Below are positions 34,443 to 42,381 of a stretch of DNA of 64,000 nt, one piece after another (within the stretch, counting starts at the first letter, position 1; each line of letters opens with the position of its first letter). Below the pieces are notes generated by a model. The model had not been told where the DNA came from and did no database searches. It saw only the letters and a list, made by a program, of their open reading frames with translations. Made by a program: the position numbers and the translations under genes. The DNA is from an uncultured Collinsella sp. (GTDB taxonomy: Bacteria > Actinomycetota > Coriobacteriia > Coriobacteriales > Coriobacteriaceae), in the NCBI GenBank assembly GCA_900541185.1, contig UQIQ01000001.1:1-64000 (forward strand). Direction: 5' to 3'.

Positions 34443-34737
34443 GAGCTACCGCCTCCTTTTGGGTAGCAAAAACGTATCAGCTGGAACTTGCCGCTCAGCT
34501 GACCAAAAGCTGACCAAAATCTAACCATGCAGGTAGATGACCTGCTTTTGGCGACATATTTCTTGTTTGAATCGGTGGGCGGTAATCGGCGACCGTGAAC
34601 GGTAACTGGATATGAAGTCTTGGTAAGTTTCGGGACGTGTACTTTTTGAAAAAGAGCATTCTATCTGCTGTTTTGTGTTTCTGGATCGCATATTTGAAGG
34701 CATGTGATAAGGGCGGCGGACTGTCGCCTTGTATCTG
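34443..34737. other. AT-rich gap before array 2
   Basis: No gene is seen. It holds GCTGACCAAAA twice in tandem (34496-34517) and a small hairpin GCAGGT/ACCTGC (34529-34545) followed by TTTTG, which could end rightward transcription. Composition is more AT-rich than the genome around it. Confidence 0.4.
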
Positions 34738-35045
34738 CGGAAACTGTGACCCGGAATTGCCACTCGGAATGGGACGCGCTTTCCGGACAGCCCTTCAAGC
34801 GGAAACTACACCCCAGATTTCGGCCTCAGAGTGGGATGCCGTTTCCAGATCGGGCCTCAAACGGAAATTGCATCCCGGAACGAGCCTTCAGAGCGGGATG
34901 AACTTTCCCAACGGGCCGCATGCGGAAACTGTGTCCCGGAATTGCCACTCAGAACGGGACACGCTTTCCGGATGGGATGCTTGGCGGAAACTACGGCCCA
35001 GTTTTGGCTCCAGAACGGGATGCATTTTCCGGAACGGTCCACGTG
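34738..35045. repeat. 62-bp palindromic repeat, array 2 (five units)
   Basis: Same family as array 1. Units start at 34738, 34800, 34862, 34923 and 34985 (61-62 bp each), with arms such as CGGAAACTGTGTCCCGG and GGGACACGCTTTCCGG. It sits upstream of the ATPase gene, between that gene and the divergent AbiEi-like gene. Open frames across it that run into the ATPase gene are not real N-termini. Confidence 0.92.
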
Positions 35046-35086
35046 CGGTGGTGTACCGCCCCTTTCGTGTGCGCCGCTTGTCGAAT

Positions 35087-35140
35087 TACGTTATAGCTAG
35101 CTATATTATAGGAAGGTATAATATAGCTAGCTATAACGTA
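35087..35140 (+). promoter_or_regulatory. Perfect 24-bp AT-rich inverted repeat (candidate operator) before the ATPase gene
   Basis: 35087-35110 and 35117-35140 are exact complements around GGAAGG. Each arm contains the self-complementary 14-mer TATAGCTAGCTATA. A TATAAT at 35117-35122 could be the -10 of the promoter, so a protein bound here would block transcription. The ribosome site AAGGAAGG follows immediately. The AT-richness stands out from the surrounding DNA. Confidence 0.75.
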
Positions 35141-35155
35141 AAGGAAGGATGGTCT

Positions 35156-36547
35156 ATGTTTGTCGGAAGAACAGCGGAAATGTCCGAGCTCAATCGACTG
35201 TATGGCACGGACTCCTTTGAGATGCCTGTGATTTACGGCCGCCGTCGTGTGGGTAAAACGCGCCTTATCACAGAGTTCATCCAAGGCAAGAAGGCTATTT
35301 ACTTTCAAGCTCGTCGTACCAATGCGGAGGCAAACCTGCACGGCTTTAGCCAGGCGATACTTGCAGGCTCGGTTGGTGCTGCAGGCGTGTCGTTTCGTAG
35401 TTTTGACGAGGCGTTCGATGCATTGGTCACCATGGCTCGAACGGAGCGTTTGATTGTCGTGATTGACGAGTATCCCTATCTCGCCCAATCGAATCCCGAG
35501 ATCAGCTCGTTGCTGCAAGACAAGATCGACCACTTATACAAAGAGACCAGGCTAATGCTGGTCCTATGCGGCTCGTCTCTTTCGTTTATGGAGGAACAGG
35601 TGTTGGGCTACGAGAGCCCACTATACGGTAGGCGTACGGCCCAGTTTAAGATCATGCCGCTCGATTTTACGACGACCTTCGGGTTGTGGCAGAGCATGGG
35701 TCGCGAAGACGCTGCAGTTTGCTATGGCATGACAGGTGGCATTCCTGCATATATCGAGAAAGTCGATCCTGCCGCACCGCTCAAGGACAACATCAAACGT
35801 CTTTTTCTTACTCCTACGGGCTATCTCTTTGAGGAGCCGAGTAACCTGCTATTGCAAGAGTGCCGCAATCCCGAACAATATGATGCGATCGTACAGGCAA
35901 TTGCCCAGGGACGCTCGAAGAACTCGGAGATTGCGAGCTCTACGGGAATCCCTGCGAGCAACGTAAAGAGCTATGTGGATAAGCTGGCGTCGCTTGGGAT
36001 TGTCGAGCGCGAGCTGCCCCTAAACGAGACGAGCAATAAGCGAGCCGTGTATCTGCTGAGCGATCAGATGTTTAGGTTCTGGTACAAGTTTGTTCCGCAG
36101 AACATCGGGCTGATTCAAAACGATATGGCCGCGATGGCGTATAAGCGCATTGAGCCGCATCTGTCCGACTATATGGGCGCGGTTTTTGAGCTTATCTGCC
36201 GGCAGTACGTGTACGAACTTGCGCGCGCGGGCGAGCTCGATGTGATTCCGGCAACGGTGGGCCGTTGGTGGGGAACGGACAATCGGACGCGTACGCAGGA
36301 AGAGATCGATTTGATTGTCGACGACGGAGAGGGCGCGGCGCTCTTTGCGGAGTGCAAATGGCGTAACGAACCGGTAGGCGAGGATGTTCTGGAAAAGCTC
36401 GTGTACCGAAGCGAGCTCTTTAGGCGGCAGCATAAAAGCTACGTGATCTTCTCGAAGCGTGGCTTTACGCAAAGATGTCAGGAAGCTGCGGCGAGCAGGG
36501 GAGATGCCAAGCTGATTTCGTTTGCCGAGATGTGTGAGCGGAGATAA
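35156..36547 (+). CDS. ATP-binding protein, AAA-type with DUF234-like C-terminus
   Basis: A 463-residue P-loop ATPase of the archaeal-type ATPase/DUF234 group. MFVGRTAEMSELNRLY starts the protein. Walker A is YGRRRVGKTR (about 25-34), and Walker B is LIVVIDEYPYLA (about 99-110). A winged-helix region follows (SEIASSTGIPASNVKSYVDKL). A C-terminal PD-(D/E)XK-like part has EEIDLIVDDGEGAALFAECKW. Such ATPases are scattered widely and poorly understood; defence or mobile-element roles have been suggested. ATG 35156 is 7 bases after AAGGAAGG; the long upstream frame crosses repeats. Confidence 0.82.
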   Translation: MFVGRTAEMSELNRLYGTDSFEMPVIYGRRRVGKTRLITEFIQGKKAIYFQARRTNAEANLHGFSQAILAGSVGAAGVSFRSFDEAFDALVTMARTERLIVVIDEYPYLAQSNPEISSLLQDKIDHLYKETRLMLVLCGSSLSFMEEQVLGYESPLYGRRTAQFKIMPLDFTTTFGLWQSMGREDAAVCYGMTGGIPAYIEKVDPAAPLKDNIKRLFLTPTGYLFEEPSNLLLQECRNPEQYDAIVQAIAQGRSKNSEIASSTGIPASNVKSYVDKLASLGIVERELPLNETSNKRAVYLLSDQMFRFWYKFVPQNIGLIQNDMAAMAYKRIEPHLSDYMGAVFELICRQYVYELARAGELDVIPATVGRWWGTDNRTRTQEEIDLIVDDGEGAALFAECKWRNEPVGEDVLEKLVYRSELFRRQHKSYVIFSKRGFTQRCQEAAASRGDAKLISFAEMCERR

Positions 36548-36568
36548 CCAAGCGCTCTGATGTGATGC

Positions 36569-36845
36569 TCGGAATGGGACGTGCTTTCCGGATCGCCCCT
36601 CAAGCGGAAGCTGCGTCCCGGATTCTGGCTCCAGAGTGGGATACCGTTTCCGGTTGAGGTCTCTGGCGGAAGCTGTATCCCGGAATCGAGCTTCAGAGTG
36701 GGACGTGCTTTCCCGTCAGGAGCTCAAGTGGAGACTGCGTCCCGGGCTCATGCCTCGGAATGGGACGTGCTTTCCGGATGGGCTTCAAGCGGAAACTGTG
36801 TCCCAGAATCGACATGGCTTCAAGTGGAAAGCGCGTCTCAGAATG
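36569..36845. repeat. 62-bp palindromic repeat, array 3 (about four units, degenerate end)
   Basis: A half unit at 36569-36604 is followed by units at 36605, 36667 and 36729 (61-62 bp), then a shortened 35-bp unit at 36790 and a remnant at 36825. Arms are as in arrays 1 and 2 (GGGACGTGCTTTCCGGA). It begins 22 bases after the ATPase stop, so the ATPase gene is bracketed by arrays 2 and 3. Confidence 0.9.
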
Positions 36846-36946
36846 CCGCGCCGGCGTTTTTAGCGGTCGTGGTTGGAAAGGGAAGCATTGCCTACACACG
36901 TGACGACGGCGTGGCGGTGATCCCCATGGCGGCACTTGGGGCGTAG
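36846..36946 (+). pseudogene. Possible 3' remnant of another ATPase gene
   Basis: After the last repeat remnant an open frame ends FLAVVVGKGSIAYTRDDGVAVIPMAALGA and a stop at 36944-36946. This hydrophobic C-terminus resembles the end of DUF4143-type ATPases, but nothing upstream continues it: the frame runs into repeats. A decayed or partly replaced gene is the simplest reading; a chance frame is possible. Confidence 0.35.
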
Positions 36947-36988
36947 TGGTTTTGCGGGCGTGCCGTGCTTCCTTTACCGAAAATCCAT

Positions 36989-37017
36989 TTGGTAAACTAG
37001 ATGCTCGCGGATAGAAT
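36989..37017 (+). promoter_or_regulatory. Candidate promoter of a short transcript
   Basis: TTGGTA (36989-36994) and TAGAAT (37012-37017) are separated by 17 bases. A terminator follows about 180 bases later, with no conventional gene between them. Confidence 0.45.
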
Positions 37018-37023
37018 AAAGTT

Positions 37024-37241
37024 GACGGCAGCCCAAGTGGTGAAGAGCTGGGCAGCGCCGTTGCTTGGTCAAGAGGTCAGTGCCTTAATGGCAGCGACTT
37101 GTTATGCTTCGAATGCTGCTTGAGTGCCTCGGAAAGTTCGATAAGCGCCGTGAAGAGCAAGACCAAAGCAACCAAGAGCTCTACGAGCTCTGATGGGCCC
37201 GGGATGACCGCTGATTCAAGTCACCGGGCCTAAATCTTTTT
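37024..37241 (+). ncRNA. Putative small transcript of unknown function
   Basis: Bounded by a promoter-like pair and by the terminator at 37196-37241. It could be a small RNA or encode a peptide. The best short frame is ATG 37104 to TGA 37193 (29 residues, starting MLRMLLECLGKF, charged C-terminus), without a strong ribosome site. A second frame of 11 residues begins at ATG 37088 after AAGAGGT. No known RNA family is recognised. Confidence 0.35.
37196..37241 (+). terminator. Rho-independent terminator upstream of the exonuclease
   Basis: GGCCCGG (37196-37202) pairs with CCGGGCC (37224-37230), extended by TGAC/GTCA, followed by TAAATCTTTTT. It lies on the plus strand with no upstream gene other than the putative small transcript. 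Confidence 0.8.
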
Positions 37242-37405
37242 CATGCATTTGAATAGAGCGGTCGACTCTCTTGGGGCCGTCTGCATGGCGTGTGCTTGGC
37301 GCATGGTATATTGCGTCCCGCTTTCATGTCCGCACGGGTTCCTATCCTTACGGCAATGTAGCCGCCTATGTAACGAGCGGCAGTTGACGGAGAAAGGCCC
37401 TGACC

Positions 37406-38140
37406 GTGCCAGACAAAAAGACGCCGGATATCTCGGCTATCGATACGACGAACTTTGCGCGCCAGATTGTGCTGGACTTTGAGTTTGCGCCGGTGCCAAA
37501 GCAGCGCCAGCGACGTGGGCTGCGCAATGAGATTATCGAGGTCGGCGCCGTCAAGCTCGATTGCCACGGCAACGTTATGGGCGAGTTCTCGCAGTTTGTG
37601 CAGACGGAATTTACCGAAGGCGTTGCGTTTTCCGTCCGCGAGCTTACGGGGATATCGGCCGTGGACACTGCGATGGCCGATCCGCTCTACATGGTAATCA
37701 AAAGGCTCAGCGATTGGATCGGTCGCTACTCCGCACAGGTAGTTTGCTGGAGCGGGGCGGACCGTCGACAGCTTTTGACCGAGTGCCAGGCAAAGCACAT
37801 TGATCTTTCCGCATTTCCTACGGACTGGGCCGACCTGCAGGCGTTTTACACCTCGATCATGGACGTGGGCAGCCACGGGTGCGTCTCTTTGAGTGACGCG
37901 GCGACGTGGTTTGGCATCGAGTTCGACGAGCCGACGGGTCACGCCCACAGCGCCCTTGCCGATGCGCGCGTGACCGCCAAGCTGCTCAAGCAGGTGATGG
38001 ACGGGGACTACCGCGTGAGCCCGCGCGCCCAGGAAGTCCGCCAGCGGTGGGGGATGGGCGAGCGAGCTCAGACGCGCCTTTCTAGCAAGTGCCCCGAGCT
38101 GGGCGACCTGCTGCTGAAGCTGAAGGCGGCGGGAAGGTAG
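37406..38140 (+). CDS. DEDDh 3'-5' exonuclease (DnaQ/RNase T-like)
   Basis: A 244-residue exonuclease-fold protein. Exo I appears as VLDFEFAP with the metal-binding DxE. The central Exo II region includes CWSGADRRQL, and Exo III is HAHSALADARVTAKLL, giving the His and Asp of DEDDh. Such domains proofread DNA or trim RNA. No polymerase gene is nearby, so the substrate is open. It starts at GTG 37406 after GGAGAAAGG. A 26-28 base sequence, GTCTGCATGGCGYGTGC..., occurs on both sides (37279 and 38152). Confidence 0.82.
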   Translation: MPDKKTPDISAIDTTNFARQIVLDFEFAPVPKQRQRRGLRNEIIEVGAVKLDCHGNVMGEFSQFVQTEFTEGVAFSVRELTGISAVDTAMADPLYMVIKRLSDWIGRYSAQVVCWSGADRRQLLTECQAKHIDLSAFPTDWADLQAFYTSIMDVGSHGCVSLSDAATWFGIEFDEPTGHAHSALADARVTAKLLKQVMDGDYRVSPRAQEVRQRWGMGERAQTRLSSKCPELGDLLLKLKAAGR

Positions 38141-38181
38141 GGGCGTTAGCTGTCTGCATGGCGCGTGCCTGTCGCGTATCG

Positions 38182-39417
38182 TTACTCTTCCTGCTGCTTG
38201 GCAGGCAAGATGTAGACGTTCTCGGCGTCCACGGCGATCTGCGCGGGGCGGTTGTAGAGGGTGTCGATCTCCTTTACGCTCTGCTTGAACGGCGTGACGT
38301 CGGGCGTCTTTGCCTGATGGAGCTTTTCGAGGAGTTTCTCGGATTGCTTGTCGTTGAACTTTCCGATGCTCTCTCCTGCGCCTTCGAGCGCCTCGTCGAT
38401 GAGTGTATGGTCGCCCACGGGGGTCTTTGCGATGGCGTGACCGAGCAATTTGCCCGCGGACGCGATACCGCCCAGCAGTGCCGCATCGACGGTGTCGACA
38501 GCCCCCGCTTCGAGTGCGTTGTAGCAGTCGGTGTAGAGCTCGCGGTACGCGATCGAATCAGCCTCGATCTTCGCAGTGGCGTCCGCGAGCTTTGCGGGCT
38601 CGAAGTTCTGGGCGAGCATGGGTTCGAGGAACAGCGAGAACGCGTGGATGTAGGTGGCGAGCTGGCAGTCTTTGAGGTAGTCGAGCACCTTGTCGAGGCG
38701 TCTGCCCAAGCCGTCTCGCACCTCGATGAACCCTTTCTTTTTCAGATCCGCCTGTGCCTGCGAGCGGAAGAGTTCCATGTCCTGCGCGGACGACTGCTTG
38801 ATGTCGAGCACCTTCATATGGGCGTTTGCCATGTAGGTGGCGTTGCCGTAGTTGAGGCCGTAACCGTTGAGGATGTCTGCGAGCGTCTTGAGGTTGCCAC
38901 GCATGTTGGCCTTGTCGCGCTGACGCATGTACTCGAACATTTCGTCGACGGACTCCTGGATGGAGTCGAGCTTTTGGTTTATCTGCGCGATTGCGGCTGC
39001 CATGAATAGCGATGTTGGATCGTAAGGCACCTGCGTGACGCTCGTGGCGATGTCGCCCTCGACTACGTGGAAGCGCGCCTGCCCAAGGCCCTTGGCGGCG
39101 TCGCGGTAGCCCCCTGTGAGACCGCTGCCGTCCTTGAACGTGTTGAGTTTCGACGGATCGAGCGGGTTACCATATTTGTCAGTCGCCTGGAGCAGCGTGG
39201 GCACACTCACCGTGTTGGTGACGGTGCGAAACATCGAGCGGAGCGAGGCGAACGCCACGCCGAGTTGGGGAATTCGCTCGAGCGGTAGCTTGATGGCGCC
39301 GGAGACGTCCACCCGCTTCTGAGTGAGCGCGAGGTGGATTTTGGTCGATGCGAGCTGTTTTGCCACGAGCTCCTCTCGGCCGTCGTTCGCCGAGGGTTTG
39401 GTCTTGTTGTCTGCCAT
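38182..39417 (-). CDS. Protein of unknown function, largely helical
   Basis: A 411-residue protein I do not recognise. The segment around residues 155-190 (AIAQINQKLDSIQESVDEMFEYM, in parts) looks like a coiled coil. A glycine/alanine segment near 335-350 reads LLGGIASAGKLLGHAIA. There is no signal peptide, P-loop or Cys motif. The minus-strand ATG at 39417 (MADNKTK) has AAGGAG 6 bases upstream; the upstream frame is less likely. It stands alone between the exonuclease gene and the surface protein gene. A helical toxin-like or stress protein is conceivable but unsupported. Confidence 0.7.
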   Translation of the reverse strand: MADNKTKPSANDGREELVAKQLASTKIHLALTQKRVDVSGAIKLPLERIPQLGVAFASLRSMFRTVTNTVSVPTLLQATDKYGNPLDPSKLNTFKDGSGLTGGYRDAAKGLGQARFHVVEGDIATSVTQVPYDPTSLFMAAAIAQINQKLDSIQESVDEMFEYMRQRDKANMRGNLKTLADILNGYGLNYGNATYMANAHMKVLDIKQSSAQDMELFRSQAQADLKKKGFIEVRDGLGRRLDKVLDYLKDCQLATYIHAFSLFLEPMLAQNFEPAKLADATAKIEADSIAYRELYTDCYNALEAGAVDTVDAALLGGIASAGKLLGHAIAKTPVGDHTLIDEALEGAGESIGKFNDKQSEKLLEKLHQAKTPDVTPFKQSVKEIDTLYNRPAQIAVDAENVYILPAKQQEE

Positions 39418-39599
39418 AGCGCGCTCCTTGCTTACGTTGATAGTCGTGGGCATTATCTCATCGTCTGGTGGCTTGCTAGAGCGGGGTAGAGGCCGAGCGT
39501 CTGGCGAAACTCGTTAACTGATTGCATTTCAGCGGATTGGGTTGATTATAAGAGAAGGACGGCTATCCATCTGCCCTTCCCAGTTGAGTTCGCTTTGAG

Positions 39600-41414
39600 C
39601 TACTGTTCGTGCCTATGCTGCTTGGGCTCAAGCCTTCTCGCTGCCGTGAAGCAGGCCGTGGCCGCCATGGCCAATGCGATGCTGGCCATCCAAGTGGAGT
39701 CGCCGGTTGCAGCGAGCTTTGGTTCATCGGCTGTCGTGCGTCCCGACTTTTTTGTAGCCGCCTCGTCGGCGTCCTTTTCAGGAGTGGCAGGATCACTTTT
39801 GTTGTCGCCGGGTGAATCTACGTCGGTCTTTCCGCCCGCCTGCTCCCCTTGGGCCTTCCCCTCCACGGTGAAGGACGCATCGGTCGCCGTCCCGTCCTTC
39901 CAGACGGCCGTGACGGTGTGTCCGCCGCCGGCGAGCGTGTCCAGGTAGGACGGCCTGAGCTCGATAATCGTGCTGCCCCTGGTTGCGGTGTAGTTCTCGG
40001 CGGAGACCTCAGTTCCGTCCACGAGGAGACGCGTGAACTCATCGAGAGGACCGCTGAAGCGGAAGGTCAGACCGGCCTCGCCGTCCTTTGCATACGCCTG
40101 CCCGTCGCCCTTGGTGGCGGCATACAGCGGAGCGGTCACGTCGAAGGTGACGTCCCCCGCGTCGTCGACATCAAAGGTCTGAACGCCGGTCTTGCCGTTA
40201 CGCTCGGCGTAGGCGGAGCTGTAGACGAAGGTCTCGTGGCCCGTCTTGTCGAGGACCGCGAGGGCTTGGATTTCAAACGAGCCCATCGAGAGCGACGTGG
40301 GGAACTCGATTTCGATATAGCCCCTTGCCGCATCGTAGCTGCAGCTCAACGTTTTGCGGGTCTTTAAAGAGTTCGGGTCCTCGACATAGCCGGGGTCGCC
40401 GAGGATCGGGGAGACAGACTTTACGCCGTCCGCGTCGCCTACATTGCAATAGATACGGAGGATCCCGCCGACGGGGACCCTCTTCGCGGAGATGGAAACG
40501 TTCGAGACCGTGGGCGGGTTCCGGTCGATCGCGCTGCCGGTCACCTCGAAGCACAGCTCGCTCGGGTCGCCAACCGAGAAAGTCGCGCCCGAAATGCCGT
40601 TGGCCCTGGCGTAGGAACTCTCGTACACATCGGTCTCGAACCCTAGGCCATCGGTGACCGAAAGGCCGATCAGCCTGTGCCTTCCGATCCTATTGCTGTC
40701 GAATGTGAGGTCAAACCCGTCGATGGACGAGCCTCCGTGATAATAGGCTGACGAAACAGAGCAGCCGTCGTCCGAATTCTCCCAGCCCTGCCGCAGTATG
40801 GGGGAAACGGAGCGAACGCCGTCGGCATCGGAGACGGTCCAAGAGATGTGGAAGTCGGCACCGGTTGCGACCTCCCTGCTCGAGAGCGACACGGAGGACA
40901 CGGTCGGCGGGTTTTGGTCCTCGGGTCCCTCGGTCACCTCATACTCGAGGGGGTCGGTGGTGAAGGTCGGACAGTCGAGCCCCTTCTCCTCGGCATACGT
41001 CGTGTCGTAGACATCGGTAACCCATCCAAGACTATCGGTCACGCCGAGGCCGATGATCCGGTACCTGCAGGGCCGGTCGCTCGGGGAGGTGGAGATATCG
41101 AAGCCCGCGGTCGTGTTGCCGGTCGACGAGAAGGCGAGACGGGAACTGATTCCATGGTCTCCGGTATCGTTTTCGACAAGGACTTCGACTATGGGCGTGA
41201 CGGACCGTACCCCGTCAGGGTCATCGACGCTATAGCCGACATGCAGCGTGGAGCCGGCCGTGACTGTCGTCGCGGATATCGTCACGTTGGAGATGCTGGG
41301 CGGGTTCGGGTCCGACGCGGCTAGGGCGGTTGAGGGCAAAGCAAGCGCTACGGTGGCGGACAGCGAGGCGAGCAGGCTAAGCGCGAAGCGCCTGGAGAAT
41401 TTCAAGGAGGTCAT
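39600..41414 (-). CDS. Secreted Ig-repeat surface protein with LAATG sorting signal
   Basis: A 604-residue exported protein. The signal peptide is residues 1 to about 33 (SRRFALSLLASLSATVALAL, cleavage near ALAA). Three repeats of about 115-120 residues follow, each opening with NPPS/T-[IV]-S-[NS]-V and containing DPDGVRSV or a variant (DADGVRSVSP, DADGVKSVSP), like bacterial Ig or fibronectin domains. Next come an Ig-like module, a charged Pro/Asp/Lys linker and, at about 567-571, LAATG before a hydrophobic stretch and a basic tail. LAATG fits the LAxTG sortase motif of Actinobacteria. It probably acts in adhesion at the cell wall. Confidence 0.82.
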   Translation of the reverse strand: MTSLKFSRRFALSLLASLSATVALALPSTALAASDPNPPSISNVTISATTVTAGSTLHVGYSVDDPDGVRSVTPIVEVLVENDTGDHGISSRLAFSSTGNTTAGFDISTSPSDRPCRYRIIGLGVTDSLGWVTDVYDTTYAEEKGLDCPTFTTDPLEYEVTEGPEDQNPPTVSSVSLSSREVATGADFHISWTVSDADGVRSVSPILRQGWENSDDGCSVSSAYYHGGSSIDGFDLTFDSNRIGRHRLIGLSVTDGLGFETDVYESSYARANGISGATFSVGDPSELCFEVTGSAIDRNPPTVSNVSISAKRVPVGGILRIYCNVGDADGVKSVSPILGDPGYVEDPNSLKTRKTLSCSYDAARGYIEIEFPTSLSMGSFEIQALAVLDKTGHETFVYSSAYAERNGKTGVQTFDVDDAGDVTFDVTAPLYAATKGDGQAYAKDGEAGLTFRFSGPLDEFTRLLVDGTEVSAENYTATRGSTIIELRPSYLDTLAGGGHTVTAVWKDGTATDASFTVEGKAQGEQAGGKTDVDSPGDNKSDPATPEKDADEAATKKSGRTTADEPKLAATGDSTWMASIALAMAATACFTAARRLEPKQHRHEQ

Positions 41415-41738
41415 TGGTGGTGCCGATCTTCCATAATTGTTGCAGCGATACCAGTATATCTTTGGCCCATGCTAGCCAGATGTTCTTTCCGCGAACGGCT
41501 CGTTAGTTTAGAGACGGCATATGGACGCCTGTCTCGTCCACGTTTCTCGTAAGGGCGATTATAAGGACATGAAGAGACTTTCTCGGAACAATCAATTGGG
41601 GATATCAAAGAAATGCTGGACGCCTCCTGATCGCTCAATGCCTTTGAGGTGAAATGCGGCGCATCGGCTACGTTGTTGAGATCATTTATCGAGCGATACG
41701 TCATTCCAGCTGAGGCCACCGTCATGAGGCTTCTGTTC
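41415..41738. other. Intergenic region upstream of the surface-protein gene
   Basis: No gene is seen. On the minus strand a TATACT (41458-41453) lies about 40 bases before the surface-protein start and may be its -10. A short hairpin TGGACG/CGTCCA (41522-41540) lies further up. The plus-strand frame here is poor. Confidence 0.45.
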
Positions 41739-42164
41739 CTACACCCCCCCCGCAATCCCGCGCGCGGCACCCAACAGCGCGTACTCCCTCTCGCTCCACT
41801 GGCACAGCTCGGCAGTCTCGACGGCGTCGCGACACAGGTCCAGAAACACCTCAGCTCCCTCGCAGAAGCACTCGCGGGCAAAGTCACCCGAACCGCTTGC
41901 GACGCACGTGCCGTCGGCAAACAGCTTCCAGCTAGACAGCTCGCGCGAGTCGTCTCCAAGCAGCTTGATCTGCAGCACGTGCGGGTCGCCGGCGGCGCAG
42001 AGCTCTTCCTCGAGCACCTGCACGGTAAAGCGCATCTGGTGGGAGAGGCTGTTCTTGACCATGGCCGAGGCATAGCCGCTCGGCTCGTCCAGAAGATGCA
42101 TTCGTTTTGGCTTGGCTGCCAGGTTGTGGAAGTTGCGCTCACTGCGCACGGAGAAATTGTCCAT
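41739..42164 (-). CDS. Small protein of unknown function
   Basis: A 141-residue protein without a recognised domain. It has a basic N-terminus (MDNFSVRSERNFHNLAAKPKR), a central predicted beta-rich part (FTVQVLEEELCAAGDPHVLQIKLL in parts) and several cysteines (CAA, CVAS, CFCE, CRD). The ATG at 42164 follows AAAGGAG on the minus strand. The last codons are a run of eight G (GGG GGG GTG TAG), so the exact C-terminus is sensitive to sequencing slippage. Cytosolic by lack of signals. Confidence 0.65.
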   Translation of the reverse strand: MDNFSVRSERNFHNLAAKPKRMHLLDEPSGYASAMVKNSLSHQMRFTVQVLEEELCAAGDPHVLQIKLLGDDSRELSSWKLFADGTCVASGSGDFARECFCEGAEVFLDLCRDAVETAELCQWSEREYALLGAARGIAGGV

Positions 42165-42314
42165 ACGGACTCCTTTCATCGATGTTGGCAGGGCCACCGT
42201 GCCTCTTGGCCGGTTGGCGTCGGGATCGTGGAGCCAACTCTCTACCCCGACTCTGGATAAAACGCGCCCGCTGCTTGCGGGCACGATGGAGTCTATCAGC
42301 ACGCGCGGACAAAA

Positions 42315-42350
42315 ATCAACCCCGTGCGGCAATGAGCGCACGGGGTTGAT
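42315..42350 (-). terminator. Terminator after the membrane-anchored protein gene
   Basis: ATCAACCCCGTGCG (42315-42328) and CGCACGGGGTTGAT (42337-42350) are exact complements around eight bases. On the minus strand the stem is followed by TTTTTG, so it ends the gene at 42382-43371. Confidence 0.9.
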
Positions 42351-42381
42351 CTGGTCTACGACCCTCAGTTTTCGGCATCTG

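Noticed and set aside
34637..35155. Long N-terminal extension of the ATPase frame
   Set aside because: It is made of the 62-bp repeats read through in frame. The conserved protein starts at ATG 35156 with its own ribosome site.
33078..36845. Repeat arrays as CRISPR
   Set aside because: Units are about 62 bp without unique spacers, diverge strongly from each other, and no cas genes are present.
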